64,000 bases of DNA from Amphiduros pacificus (Eukaryota > Annelida > Polychaeta > Phyllodocida > Hesionidae): positions 43,324,447 through 43,388,446 of the forward strand of contig OX439004.1 of NCBI GenBank assembly GCA_949316495.1, read 5' to 3'. This document shows, in pieces, positions 52,641 to 64,000 of this stretch. The notes beneath the pieces are model-generated. The model ran no database searches, was not told the origin of the DNA, and saw only the letters and a program-made list of their open reading frames with translations. Made by a program: the position numbers and the translations under genes. Within the stretch, counting starts at the first letter, position 1. The number at the start of each line of letters is the position of its first letter.

Positions 52641-53301
52641 TTATTTTTATCAAATATTGTTTGTGACTTTGAAGTGACATTTGAATGACTTTGAAAATGA
52701 AACTCCTATTTCCGTGGATATAATTATAATTTTCAATATTCAGCCATCCACATCTTTCAAAAACGAGTTCATATAGTCTTTATTCATCAAAATCCATTCA
52801 AAATTAATAATATTAGAGCAATTTTTAATTATGGACCAATCTGCAAGGGAAACTAGAGAGAATTTTGATATGCTGAGCTATTTTGAAATAATATATCTAT
52901 AATAACTTTTTGGTGGTTAATTTATGAAAGATCTAATGCAATCTTTTAATGCCATCTTTAATGCAATCTTTTAAAGTTTCATACATGTGAGATATAAGTG
53001 TATTTTCAGAAAATAACCCCAATAAGTTGCTGTAATCATGATGATACATACAAAATGATAATAAATTCTCAAAGTATGTTAAAATGTGCTAAATTTGCGA
53101 TAGAAAAAAATGTACTAAATGTAGTTACAAATGGATTAACTCATTGAAAAGCTGATTTCTGTCTGCAAATTGTCATATATTTTATTCATTTCTTCAAAAA
53201 GAGGAAAGTGCTAAAATAATCTCCTGAATATGTATATAAATTGGAGAATGTGTTCTATTTTGGCACCGTTTATGCTGGGTGAAAGTGACATCATGCACCC
53301 A

Positions 53302-53310
53302 ACGCAATAG
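53302..53310. repeat. 9-bp target-site duplication, left copy
   Basis: ACGCAATAG immediately outside the left terminal inverted repeat. The same nine bases, same orientation, follow the right end at 63291-63299. Confidence 0.88.
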
Positions 53311-53531
53311 ATGTGTGTGAACTTTGTTACTTATTCACTATTCACAGTTCATTATTCAAATTTTTTCCTAAATTTGTAGTAAATTATGTCAACATGTCAG
53401 ATTTCCAAAATTATGTTCCAAATGGGACCGAGCTGAATTTTGTGCCATAATATGTGAAAGGAAATTATAATAATAATGAAAACCAAAATATAATTTAAAC
53501 AAGGGGTAAAAAAACAAGTGCAGGTCGATTC
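53311..53531. repeat. Left terminal inverted repeat of foldback element 2
   Basis: Unique (non-satellite) end sequence including GGAAATTATAATAATAATGA, matched in inverted form by 63070-63290 at about 99 percent by eye. Confidence 0.9.
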
Positions 53532-56500
53532 AATGTTCACCAAATTTGGTATACGGGTCAAGGAGGGTCCCATAATGTCATTTATCAAGAGTTTCATCGG
53601 CGCTATTTACGGTGACAAGATGGCGCCACTCACAACTTTAATATTTAAATAATTAAATAAAATGAATCCTGATATTCCAAGTGAAATAGACGTGGCGCAG
53701 GTCGATTCAATGTTCCCCAAACTTTGCATACGGGCCAAGGAGGGACCCATAATGTCATTTATGAAGCGTTTCCCCGGCGCTATTTACGGTGACAAGATGG
53801 CGCCACTCACAACTTTTAAGATTTCAATAATTAAATAAAATGAATCCTGATATTCCAAGTGAAAAAGACATGGCGCAGGTCGATTCGATGTTCCCCAAAT
53901 TTTGCATACGGGTCAAGGAGGGTCCCATAATGTTATTTATGAAGCGTTTCCCCGGCGCTATTTACGGTGACAAGATGGCGCCACTCACAATTTTAAGATT
54001 TCAATAAATAAATAAAATGAATCCTGATATTCCAAGTGAAAAAGACATGGCGCAGGTCGATTCAATGTTCCCCAAATTTTGCATATGGGCCAAGGAGGGA
54101 CCCATAATGTCATTTATGAAGCGTTTCCCCGGCGCTATTTACGGTGAAAAGATGGTGCCACTCACAACTTTCAGATTTAAATAATTAAATAAAATGAATC
54201 CTGATATTCCAAGTGAAAAAGACATGGCGCAGGTCGATTCAATGTTCCCCAAATTTTGCATACGGGTCAAGGAGGGTCCCATAATGTTATTTATGAAGCG
54301 TTTCCCCGGCGCTATATACGGTGACAAGATGGCGCCACTCACAACTTTAAGATTTCAATAATTAAATAAAATGAATCCTGATATTCCAAGTGAAAAAGAC
54401 ATGGCGCAGGTCGATTCAATGTTCCCCAAATTTGGTATACGGGTCAAGGAGCGTCCAATAATGTTATTTATGAAGTGTTTTCCCGGCGCTATTTACGGTA
54501 ACAAGATGGCCTCACTCACAACTTTTAAAATTTCAATAATTAAATAAAATGAATCCTGATATTCCAAGTGAAAAAGACATGGCGCAGGTCGATTCAATGT
54601 TCCCCAAATTTGGTAAATGGGTCAAGGAGGGTCCCATAATGTTATTTATGAAGCGTTCCCCCGGCGCTATTTACGGAGACAAGATGGCGCCACTCACAAC
54701 TTTAATATTTATATAATTAAATAAAATGAATCCTGATATTCCAAGTGAAAAAGACATGGCGCAGGTCGATTCAATGTTCCCCAAATTTTGCATACGGGTC
54801 AAGGAGGGTCCCATAATGTTATTTATGAAGCGTTTCCCCGGCGCTATATACGGTGACAAGATGGCGCCACTCACAACTTTAAGATTTCAATAATTAAATA
54901 AAATGAATCCTGACATTCCAAGTGAAATAGACGTGGCGCAGGTCGATTCAATGTTCCCCAAATTTTGCATACGGGTCAAGGAGGGTCCCATAATGTTATT
55001 TATGAAGCGTTTCCCCGGCGCTATTTACGGTGACAAGATGGCGCCACTCACAACTTTAAGATTTCAATAATTAAATAAAATGAATCCTAATATTCCAAGT
55101 GAAAAAGACATGGCGCAGGTCGATTCAATGTTCCCCAAATTTTGCATACGGGCCAAGGAGGGACCCATAATGTCATTTATGAAGCGTTTCCCCGGCGCTA
55201 TTTACGGTGACAAGATGGCGCCACTCACAACTTTCAGATTTCAATAATTAAATAAAATGAATCCTGATATTCCAAGTGAAAAAGACATGGCGCAGGTCGA
55301 TTCAATGTTCCCCAAATTTTGCATACGGGTCAAGGAGGGTCCCATAATGTTATTTATGAAGCGTTTCCCCGGCGCTATTTACGGAGACAAGATGGCGCCA
55401 CTCACAACTTTAAGATTTCAATAATTAAATAAAATGAATCCTGACATTCCAAGTGAAATAGACGTGGCGCAGGTCGATTCAATGTTCCCCAAATTTTGCA
55501 TACGGGTCAAGGAGGGTCCCATAATGTTATTTATGAAGCGTTTCCCCGGCGCTATTTAAGGTGACAAGATGGCGCCACTCACAACTTTAGGATTTCAATA
55601 ATTAAATAAAATGAATCCTAATATTCCAAGTGAAAAAGACATGGCGCAGGTCAATTCAATGTTCCCCAAATTTGGTATACGGGTCAAGGAGGGTCCCATA
55701 ATGTTATTTGTGAAGCGTTTCCCCGGGGCTATATACGGAGACGAGATGGCGCCACTCACAACTTTAATATTTGAATAATTAAATAAAATGAATCCTAATA
55801 TTCCAAGTGAAAAAGACATGGCGCAGGTCAATTCAATGTTCTCCAAATTTGGTATACGGGTCAAGGAGGGTCCCATAATGTTATTTATGAAGCGTTTCCC
55901 CGGCGCTATTTACGGAGACGAGATGGCGCCACTCACAACTTTAAGATTTCAATAATTAAATAAAATGAATCCTGATATTCCAAGTGAAAAAGACATAGCG
56001 CAGGTCGATTCAATGTTCCCCAAATTTTGCATACGGGTCAAGGAGGGTCCCATAATGTTATTTGTGAAGCGTTTCCCCGGCGCTATTTACGGTGACAAGA
56101 TGGTGCCACTCACAACTTTAAGATTTCAATAATTAAATAAAATGAATCCTGATATTCCAAGTGAAAAAGACATGGCGCAGGTCGATTCAATGTTCCCCAA
56201 ATTTGGTATACAGGTCAAGGAGCGTCCAATAATGTTATTTATGAAGCGTTTTCTCGGCGCTATTTACGGTAACAAGATGGCGTCACTCACAACTTTTAAG
56301 ATTTCAATAATTAAATAAAATGAATCCTGATATTCCAAGTGAAAAAGACATGGCGCAGGTCGATTCAATGTTCCCCAAATTTGGTATACAGGTCAAGGAG
56401 CGTCCAATAATGTTATTTATGAAGCGTTTTCTCGGCGCTATTTACGGTAACAAGATGGCGTCACTCACAACTTTTAAGATTTCAATAATTAAGCAAAATG

Positions 56501-59403
56501 AATCCTGATATTCCAAGTGAAAAAGACATGGCGCAGGTCGATTCAATGTTCCCCAAATTTGGTAAATGGGTCAAGGAGGGTCCCATAATGTTATTTATGA
56601 AGCGTTTCCCCGGCGCTATTTACGGAGACAAGATGGCGCCACTCACAACTTTAAAATTTAAATAATTAAATAAAATGAATCCTGATATTCCAAGTGAAAA
56701 AGACATGGCGCAGGTCGATTCAATGTTCCCCAAATTTGGTATACGGGTCAAGGAGGGACCCATAATGTCATTTATGAAGCGTTTCCCCGGCGCTATTTAC
56801 GGTGACAAGATGGCGCCACTCACAACTTTAATATTTGAATAATTAAATAAAATGAATCCTAATATTCCAAGTGAAAAAGACATGGCGCAGGTCGATTCAA
56901 TGTTCCCCAAATTTGGTAAATGGGTCAAGGAGGGTCCCATAATGTTATTTATGAAGCGTTTCCCCGGCGCTATTTACGGAGACAAGATGGCGCCACTCAC
57001 AACTTTAATATTTAAATAATTAAATAAAATGAATCCTGACATTCCAAGTGAAATAGACGTGGCGCAGGTCGATTCAATGTTCCCCAAATTTTGCATACGG
57101 GTCAAGGAGGGTCCCATAATGTTATTTATGAAGCGTTTCCCCGGCGCTATTCACGGTGACAAGATGGCGCCACTCACAACTTTAATATTTAAATAATTAA
57201 ATAAAATGAATCCTAATATTCCAAGTGAAAAAGACATGGCGCAGGTCGATTCAATGTTCCCCAAATTTTGCATACGGGTCAAGGAGGGTCCCATAATGTT
57301 ATTTATGAAGCGTTTCCCCGGCGCTATTTACGGAGACAAGATGGCGCCACTCACAACTTTAAGATTTCAATAATTAAATAAAATGAATCCTAATATTCAA
57401 AGTGAAAAAGACATGGCGCAGGTCAATTCAATGTTCCCCAAATTTGGTATACGGGTCAAGGAGGGTCCCATAATGTTATTTGTGAAGCGTTTCCCCGGCG
57501 CTATTTACGGAGACGAGATGGCGCCACTCACAACTTTAATATTTGAATAATTAAATAAAATGAATCTTAATATTCCAAGTGAAAAAGACATGGCGCAGGT
57601 CGATTCAATGTTCCCCAAATTTGGTAAATGGGTCAAGGAGGGTCCCATAATGTTATTTATGAAGCGTTTCCCCGGCGCTATTTACGGAGACAAGATGGCG
57701 CCACTCACAACTTTAATATTTAAATAATTAAATAAAATGAATCCTGATATTCCAAGTGAAAAAGACATGGCGCAGGTCGATTCAATGTTCCCAAAATTTT
57801 GCATACGGGCCAAGGAGGGACCCATAATGTCATTTATGAAGCGTTTACCCGGCGCTATATACGGTGACAAGATGGCGGCACTCACAACTTTCAGATTTAA
57901 ATAATTAAATAAAATGAATCCTGATATTCCAAGTGAAAAAGACATGGCGCAGGTCGATTCAATGTTCCCCAAATTTTGCATACAGGTCAAGGAGGGTCCC
58001 ATAATGTTATTTATTAAGCGTTTCTCCGGCGCTATTTACGGAGACAAGATGGCGCCACTCACAACTTTAAGATTTCAATAATTAAATAAAATGAATCCTG
58101 ACATTCCAAGTGAAATAGACGTGGCGCAGGTCGATTCAATGTTCCCCAAATTTTGCATACGGGTCAAGGAGGGTCCCATAATGTTATTTATGAAGCGTTT
58201 CCCCGGCGCTATTTACGGTGACAAGATGGCGCCACTCACAACTTTAAGATTTCAATAATTAAATAAAATGAATCCTAATATTCCAAGTGAAAAAGACATG
58301 GCGCAGGTCGATTCAATGTTCCCCAAATTTGGTAAATGGGTCAAGGAGGGTCCCATAATGTTATTTATGAAGCGTTTCCCCGGCGCTATTTACGGAGACA
58401 AGATGGCGCCACTCACAACTTTAATATTTAAATAATTAAATAAAATGAATCCTGATATTCCAAGTGAAAAAGACATGGCGCAGGTCGATTCAATGTTCCC
58501 CAAATTTTGCATACGGGCCAAGGAGGGACCCATAATGTCATTTATGAAGCGTTTCCCCGACGCTATTTACGGTGACAAGATGGCGCCACTCACAACTTTC
58601 AGATTTAAATAATTAAATAAAATGAATCCTGATATTCCAAGTGAAAAAGACATGGCGCAGGTCGATTCAATGTTCCCCAAATTTTGCATACGGGTCAAGG
58701 AGGGTCCCATTATGTTATTTATGAAGCGTTTCCCCGGCGCTATTTACGGAGACAAGATGGCGCCACTCACAACTTTAATATTTAAATAATTAAATAAAAT
58801 GAATCCTGATATTCCAAGTGAAATAGACGTGGCGCAGGTTGATTCAATGTTCCCCAAATTTTGCATACGGGTCAAGGAGGGTCCCATTATGTTATTTATG
58901 AAGTGTTTCCCCGGCGCTATTTACGGTGACAAGATGGCGCCACTCACAACTTTAAGATTTCAATAATTAAATAAAATGAATCCTGATATTCCAAGTGAAA
59001 AAGACATGGCGCAGGTCGATTCAATGTTCCCCAAATTTGGTATACGGGTCAAGGAGGGTCTCATAATGTTATTCATGAAGCGTTTCCCCAGCGCTATTTA
59101 CGGAGACAAGATGGCGCCACTCACAACTTTAATATTTAAATAATTAAATAAAATGAATCCTGATATTCCAAGTGAAATAGACGTGGCGCAGGTCGATTCA
59201 ATGTTCCCGAAATTTTGCATACGGGCCAAGGAGGGACCCATAATGTCATTTATGAAGCGTTTCCCCGGCGCTATTTACGGTGACAAGATGGCGCCACTAA
59301 CAACTTTAAGATTTCAATAATTAAATAAAATGAATCCTGATATTCCAAGTGAAAAAGACATGGCGCAGGTCGATTCAATGTTTCCCAAATTTGGCATACG
59401 GGT
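53532..59403. repeat. 177-bp satellite, direct array, about 33 units
   Basis: Unit: AATTAAATAAAATGAATCCT, GATATTCCAAGTGAAAAAGA, CATGGCGCAGGTCGATTCAA, and so on to ACAAGATGGCGCCACTCACA, ACTTTAAGATTTCAAT. Units differ at linked sites (AAAGACATG or ATAGACGTG; CATACGGGTC, CATACGGGCC or AAATGGGTC), so subfamilies exist. GC content is higher than the flanks. Each unit can encode about 55 residues from MNPDIPSEKDMAQ to a TAA; see findings. Confidence 0.97.
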
Positions 59404-62400
59404 TTAATTATTGAAATCTTAAAAGTTGTGAGTGGCGCCATCTTGTCACCGTAGATAGCGCCGGGGAAACACTTCATAAACAACATTATGGGTCCCTCCT
59501 TGGCCCATATGCAAAATTTGGGGAACATTGAATTGACCTGCGCCATGTCTTTTTCACTTGGAATATCAGGATTCATTTTATTTAATTATTTAAATATTAA
59601 AGTTGTGAGTGGCGCCATCTCGTCTCCGTAAATAGCACCGGGGAAACGCTTCATAAATAACATTATGGGACCCTCCTTGACCTGTATGCAAAATTTGGGG
59701 AACATTGAATCGACCTGCGCCATGTCTTTTTCACTTGGAATATTAGGATTCATTTTATTTAATTATTGAAATCTGAAAGTTGTGAGTGGCGCCATCTTGT
59801 CACCGTAAATAGCGCCGGGGAAACGCTTCATAAACAACATTATGGGTCCCTCCTTGGCCCGTTTGAAAAATTTGGGGAACATTGAATCGACCTGCGCCAC
59901 GTCTATTTCACTTGGAATATCAGGATTCATTTTATTTATTTATTTAAATCTGAAAGTTGTGAGTGGCGCCATCTTGTCACCGTAAATAGCGCCGGGGAAA
60001 CGCTTCATAAATGACATTATGGGTCCCTCCTTGGCCCGTATGCAAAATTTGGGGAACATTGAATCGACCTGCGCCATGTCTTTTTCACTTGGAATATCAG
60101 GATTCATTTTATTTAATTATTTAAATATTAAAGTTGTGAGTGGCGCCATCTTGTCTCCGTAAATAGCGCCGGGGAAATGCTTCATAAATAACATTATGGG
60201 ACCCTCCTTGACCCGTATACCAAATTTGGGGAACATTGAATCGACCTGCGCCATGTCTTTTTCACTTGGAATATTAGGATTCATTTTATTTAATTATTTA
60301 AATATTAAAGTTATGAGTGGCGCCATCTCGTCTCCGTAAATAGCGCCGGAGAAACGCTTCATAAATAACATTATGGGACCCTCCTTGACCCGTATACTAA
60401 ATTTGGGGAACATTGAATCGACCTGGGCCATGTCTTTTTCACTTGGAATATCAGGATTCATTTTATTTAATTATTTAAACTTGAAAGTTGTGAGTGGCGC
60501 CATCTTGTCACCGTAAATAGCGCCGGGGAAACGCTTCATAAACGACATTATGGGTCCCTCCTTGGCCCGTTTGAAAAATTTGGGGAACATTGAATCGACC
60601 TGCGCCACGTCTATTTCACTTGGAATATCAGGATTCATTTTATTTCATTATTGAAATCTTAAAGTTGTGAGTGGCGCCATCTTGTCACCGTAAATAGCGC
60701 CGGGGAAACGCTTCATAAAAAACATTTTGGGACCCTCCTTGACTCGTATGCAAAATTTGGGGAACATTGAATCGACCTGCGCCATGTCTTTTTCACTTGG
60801 AATATTAGGATTCATTTTATTTAATTATTTAAATATTAAAGTTATGAGTGGCGCCATCTCGTCTCCGTAAATAGCGCCGGAGAAACGCTTCATAAATAAC
60901 ATTATGGGACCCTCCTTGACCCGTATACTAAATTTGGGGAACATTGAATCGACCTGCGCCATGTCCTTTTCACTTGGAATATCAGGATTCATTTTATTTA
61001 ATTATTTAAACTTGAAAGTTGTGAGTGGCGCCATCTTGTCACCGTAAATAGCGCGGGGGAAACGCTTCATAAACGACATTATGGGTCCCTCCTTGGCCCG
61101 TTTGAAAAATTTGAGGAACATTGAATCGACCTGCGCCACGTCTATTTCACTTGGAATATCAGGATTCATTTTATTTAATTATTGAAATCTTAAAGTTGTG
61201 AGTGGCGCCATCTTGTCACCGTAAATAGCGCCGGGGAAACGCTTCATAAAAAACATTTTGGGACCCTCCTTGACCCGTATGCAAAATTTGGGGAACATTG
61301 AATCGACCTGCGCCATGTCTTTTTCACTTGGAATATTAGGATTCATTTTATTTAATTATTTAAATATTACAGTTGTGAGTGGCGCCATCTCGTCTCCGTA
61401 AATAGCGTCGGGGAAACGCTTCATAAATAACATTATGGGACCCTCCTTGACCCGTATGCAAAATTTGGGGAACATTGAATCGACCTGCGCCATGTCTTTT
61501 TCACTTGGAATATCAGGATTCATTTTATTTAATTATTGAAGTCTTAAAGTTGTGAGTGGCGCCATCTTGTCACCGTAAATAGCGCCGGGGAAACGCTTCA
61601 TAAATGACATTATGGGTCCCTCCTTGGCCCGTATGCAAAATTTCGGGAACATTGAATCGACCTGCACCACGTCTATTTCACTTGGAATATCAGGATTCAT
61701 TTTATTTAATTATTTAAATATTAAAGTTGTGAGTGGCGCCATCTCGTCTCCGTAAATAGCCCCGGGGAAACGCTTCATAAATAACATTATGGGACCCTCC
61801 TTGACCCGTATACCAAATTTGGGGAACATTGAATCTACCTGCGCAATGTCTTTTTCACTTGGAATATCAGGATTCATTTTATTTAATTATTTAAACTTGA
61901 AAGCTGTGAGTGGCGCCATCTTGTCACCGTAAATAGCGCCGGGAAAACACTTCATAAATAACATTATGGGTCCCTACTTGGCCCATATGCAAAATTTGGG
62001 GAACATTGAATCGACCTGCGCCATGTCTTTTTCACTTGGAATATTAGGATTCATTTTATTTAATTATTGAAATCTGAAAGTTGTGAGTGGCGCCATCTTG
62101 TCACCGTAAATAGCGCCGGGGAAACGCTTCATAAACAACATTATGGGTCCCTCCTTGGCCCGTTTGAAAAATTTGGGGAACATTGAATCGACCTGCGCCA
62201 TGTCTTTTTCACTTGGAATATCAGGATTCATTTTATTTAATTATTGAAATCTTAAAGTTGTGAGTGGCGCCATCTTGTCACCGTAAATAGCGCCGGGGAA
62301 ACACTTCATAAATAACATTATGGGTCCCTCCTTGGCCCATATGCAAAATTTGGGGAACATTGAATCGACCTGCGCCATGTCTTTTTCACTTGGAATATTA

Positions 62401-63069
62401 GGATTCATTTTATTTAATTATTGAAATCTGAAAGTTGTGAGTGGCGCCATCTTGTCACCGTAAATAGCGCCGGGGAAACGCTTCATAAACAACATTATGG
62501 GTCCCTCCTTGGCCCGTTTGAAAAATTTGGGGAACATTGAATCGACCTGCGCCACGTCTATTTCACTTGGAATATCAGGATTCATTTTATTTAATTATTT
62601 AAATCTGAAAGTTGTGAGTGGCGCCATCTTGTCACCGTAAATAGCGCCGGGGAAACGCTTGATAAATGACATTATGGGACCCTCCTTGACCCATATGCAA
62701 AATTTGGGGAACATTGAATCGACCTGCGCCATGTCTTTTTCACTTGGAATATTAGGATTCATTTTATTTAATTATTGAAATCTGAAAGTTGTGAGTGGCG
62801 CCATCTTGTCACCGTAAATAGCGCCGGGGAAACGCTTCATAAACAACATTATGGGTCCCTTCTTGGCCCGTTTGAAAAATTTGGGGAACATTGAATCGAC
62901 CTGCGCCACGTCTATTTCACTTGGAATATCAGGATTCATTTTATTTAATTATTGAAATCTGAAAGTTGTGAGTGGCGCCATCTTGTCACCGTAAATAGCG
63001 CCGGGGAAACGCTTGATAAATGACATTATGGGACCCTCCTTGACCCGTATACCAAATTTGGTGAACATT
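59404..63069. repeat. 177-bp satellite, inverted array, about 21 units
   Basis: Reverse complement of the left array. It starts at a junction inside a truncated left unit (CATACGGG/TTTAATTATT) with no spacer. Carries some variants not obvious on the left (CCCGTTTGAAAAATTTGG). Confidence 0.97.
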
Positions 63070-63290
63070 GAATCGACCTGCACTTGTTTTTTTACCCCTT
63101 GTTTAAATTATATTTTGGTTTTTATTATTATTATAATTTCCTTTCACATATTATGGCACAAAATTCAGCTCGGTCATATTTGGAACATAATTTTGGAAAT
63201 CTGACATGTTGACATAATTTACTACAAATTTAGGAAAAAATTTGAATAATGAACTGTGAATAGTGAATAAGTAACAAAGTTCACACACAT
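63070..63290. repeat. Right terminal inverted repeat of foldback element 2
   Basis: Inverted partner of 53311-53531, ending GTTCACACACAT before the 9-bp duplication. Confidence 0.9.
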
Positions 63291-63299
63291 ACGCAATAG
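63291..63299. repeat. 9-bp target-site duplication, right copy
   Basis: ACGCAATAG, identical and in the same orientation as 53302-53310. Confidence 0.88.
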
Positions 63300-63384
63300 G
63301 AAGTTCTGTACTGACTATTTCATATTCAATGTCTCCCATTTCTAGTGATGTGTGAAATGGCAATTAGGTGAAGGAGGGTCATAT

Positions 63385-63470
63385 TTTCTAGAAGTAGGTC
63401 TCTCAGGAAATGGCTGAAATAATGTTGAAAGTGATGTAAAATTAATAACAAATTAACAAACGTGACCTAT
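63385..63470 (+). repeat. 3' end of the 37.1-kb SINE family
   Basis: GAAGTAGGTCTCTC...GGCTGAAATAATGTTGAAAG then TGATGTAAAATTAATAACAA match the SINE tail region. The tRNA-like head is missing. Confidence 0.75.
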
Positions 63471-64000
63471 TGATAGCACATTATGGGTAAATACATGAGG
63501 ACATTTACAAATATAGAAGACCTCAATACCAAATATTAGTAATAATGCAAATGATTCTATTCTTATCTCGACTATCATCATAACTGGAATTGCATGGTCT
63601 CACGATATTAGTTAAATACAGTGTTAGAATAAAACAGAAACATAAAATGGCCATCTCTGATATAACATTATGAAATTAAAAGCAAGCTTTGTTAATTACG
63701 GACTACTGAGGTGCAAATTGATAACTAATCCATAAATATATTGTATAAGGCACATGTGTGTTTGGGACATGGCTCAGTGGGTAAGATGTCTGTCTCCAAT
63801 GTGTAAACCAAGGGCATGAAAACTCTTTTCCGCATTTCTGTCAATCTAATGTTTCAGATTAGATTAGAAATATTTAAACTTAAAGGATACGATCCTAAAA
63901 TTTAAAGGATTGAAATGTTCTCATCCAAAGTTGTGATTTCAGCTTTCATCCCTTCAGGTGTATATCACAGAAGGGAGAATTGACATTGCATTGATCACAC
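63471..64000. other. Intergenic, with one tRNA-like SINE head
   Basis: GGGACATGGCTCAGTGGGTA, AGATGTCTGTCTCCAA at 63765-63800 resembles the A-box arm of a tRNA-derived SINE. No B box is clear. Nothing else recognised. Confidence 0.4.

Larger units (their letters stand above)
53311..63290. mobile_element. Complete 10-kb foldback-type DNA element 2, non-autonomous
   Basis: 9,980 bp bounded by a perfect 9-bp direct repeat. The ends (ATGTGTGTGAACTTTGTTAC...) are inverted copies about 220 bp long with only about two differences seen (near 53436), then the first satellite unit also matches in inverted form to about 53590. Everything inside is a 177-bp satellite, about 33 units left of 59403 and about 21 inverted units right of it, with no central unique or coding segment. 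Long TIRs containing tandem subrepeats with 9-bp duplications are the hallmark of foldback elements, and 9-bp duplications also fit Mutator-like elements. No transposase is present, so movement would need one in trans. End identity implies recent origin or conversion. Confidence 0.85.

Noticed and set aside
53311-63290. CRISPR-like array
   Set aside because: Regular 177-bp units without unique spacers, in an animal genome; this is satellite DNA.

Overview
The window is nuclear DNA from an animal: AT-rich, intron-rich and full of transposons and tandem repeats, with three spliced genes. Protein style, SINE type and repeat content suggest a marine lophotrochozoan, most likely a mollusc; this is inference, and no species is claimed. 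Layout: (1) 1-22,300 holds the 5' part of a minus-strand gene whose five coding exons (22199-22156, 11524-11415, 3596-3482, 2569-2490, 711-691) join in phase, including a 21-nt microexon. It encodes a small helical, EF-hand-like N-terminal region and a basic linker, and runs off the left edge. Its introns hold several minisatellites, LINE rubble and a 1.6-kb TA-flanked inverted-repeat element. (2) 22,300-30,400 is intergenic, with a young 5'-truncated LINE and scattered pieces of one older repeat family. (3) 30,498-32,650 is the oxygen-sensing gene VHL (minus strand) with a promoter-like block. (4) 32,914-42,952 is a 10-kb inverted structure made entirely of satellite and microsatellite arms. 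It carries a SINE and a solo-LTR-like insertion and lies between the divergent VHL and SRXN1 genes. (5) 43,361-50,012 is SRXN1 (sulfiredoxin, plus strand), two exons around a 6-kb intron full of transposon remains. (6) 53,311-63,290 is a second 10-kb inverted structure: 221-bp terminal inverted repeats, then about 33 and 21 units of a 177-bp satellite in opposite orientation, the whole flanked by a perfect 9-bp direct repeat (ACGCAATAG). This is the architecture of a complete foldback-type, non-autonomous DNA transposon. VHL (destruction of hydroxylated HIF-alpha) and SRXN1 (repair of hyperoxidised peroxiredoxins) are both oxygen/redox genes, arranged head to head with foldback structure 1 between their 5' ends and structure 2 beyond the SRXN1 3' end. 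Whether this matters for regulation is unknown. The most novel content is the pair of 10-kb foldback structures, the triplicated splice acceptor of the EF-hand-like gene, and the coherent five-exon model itself. Exon joins were read by eye from splice sites and reading phase; no alignment or database search was possible.
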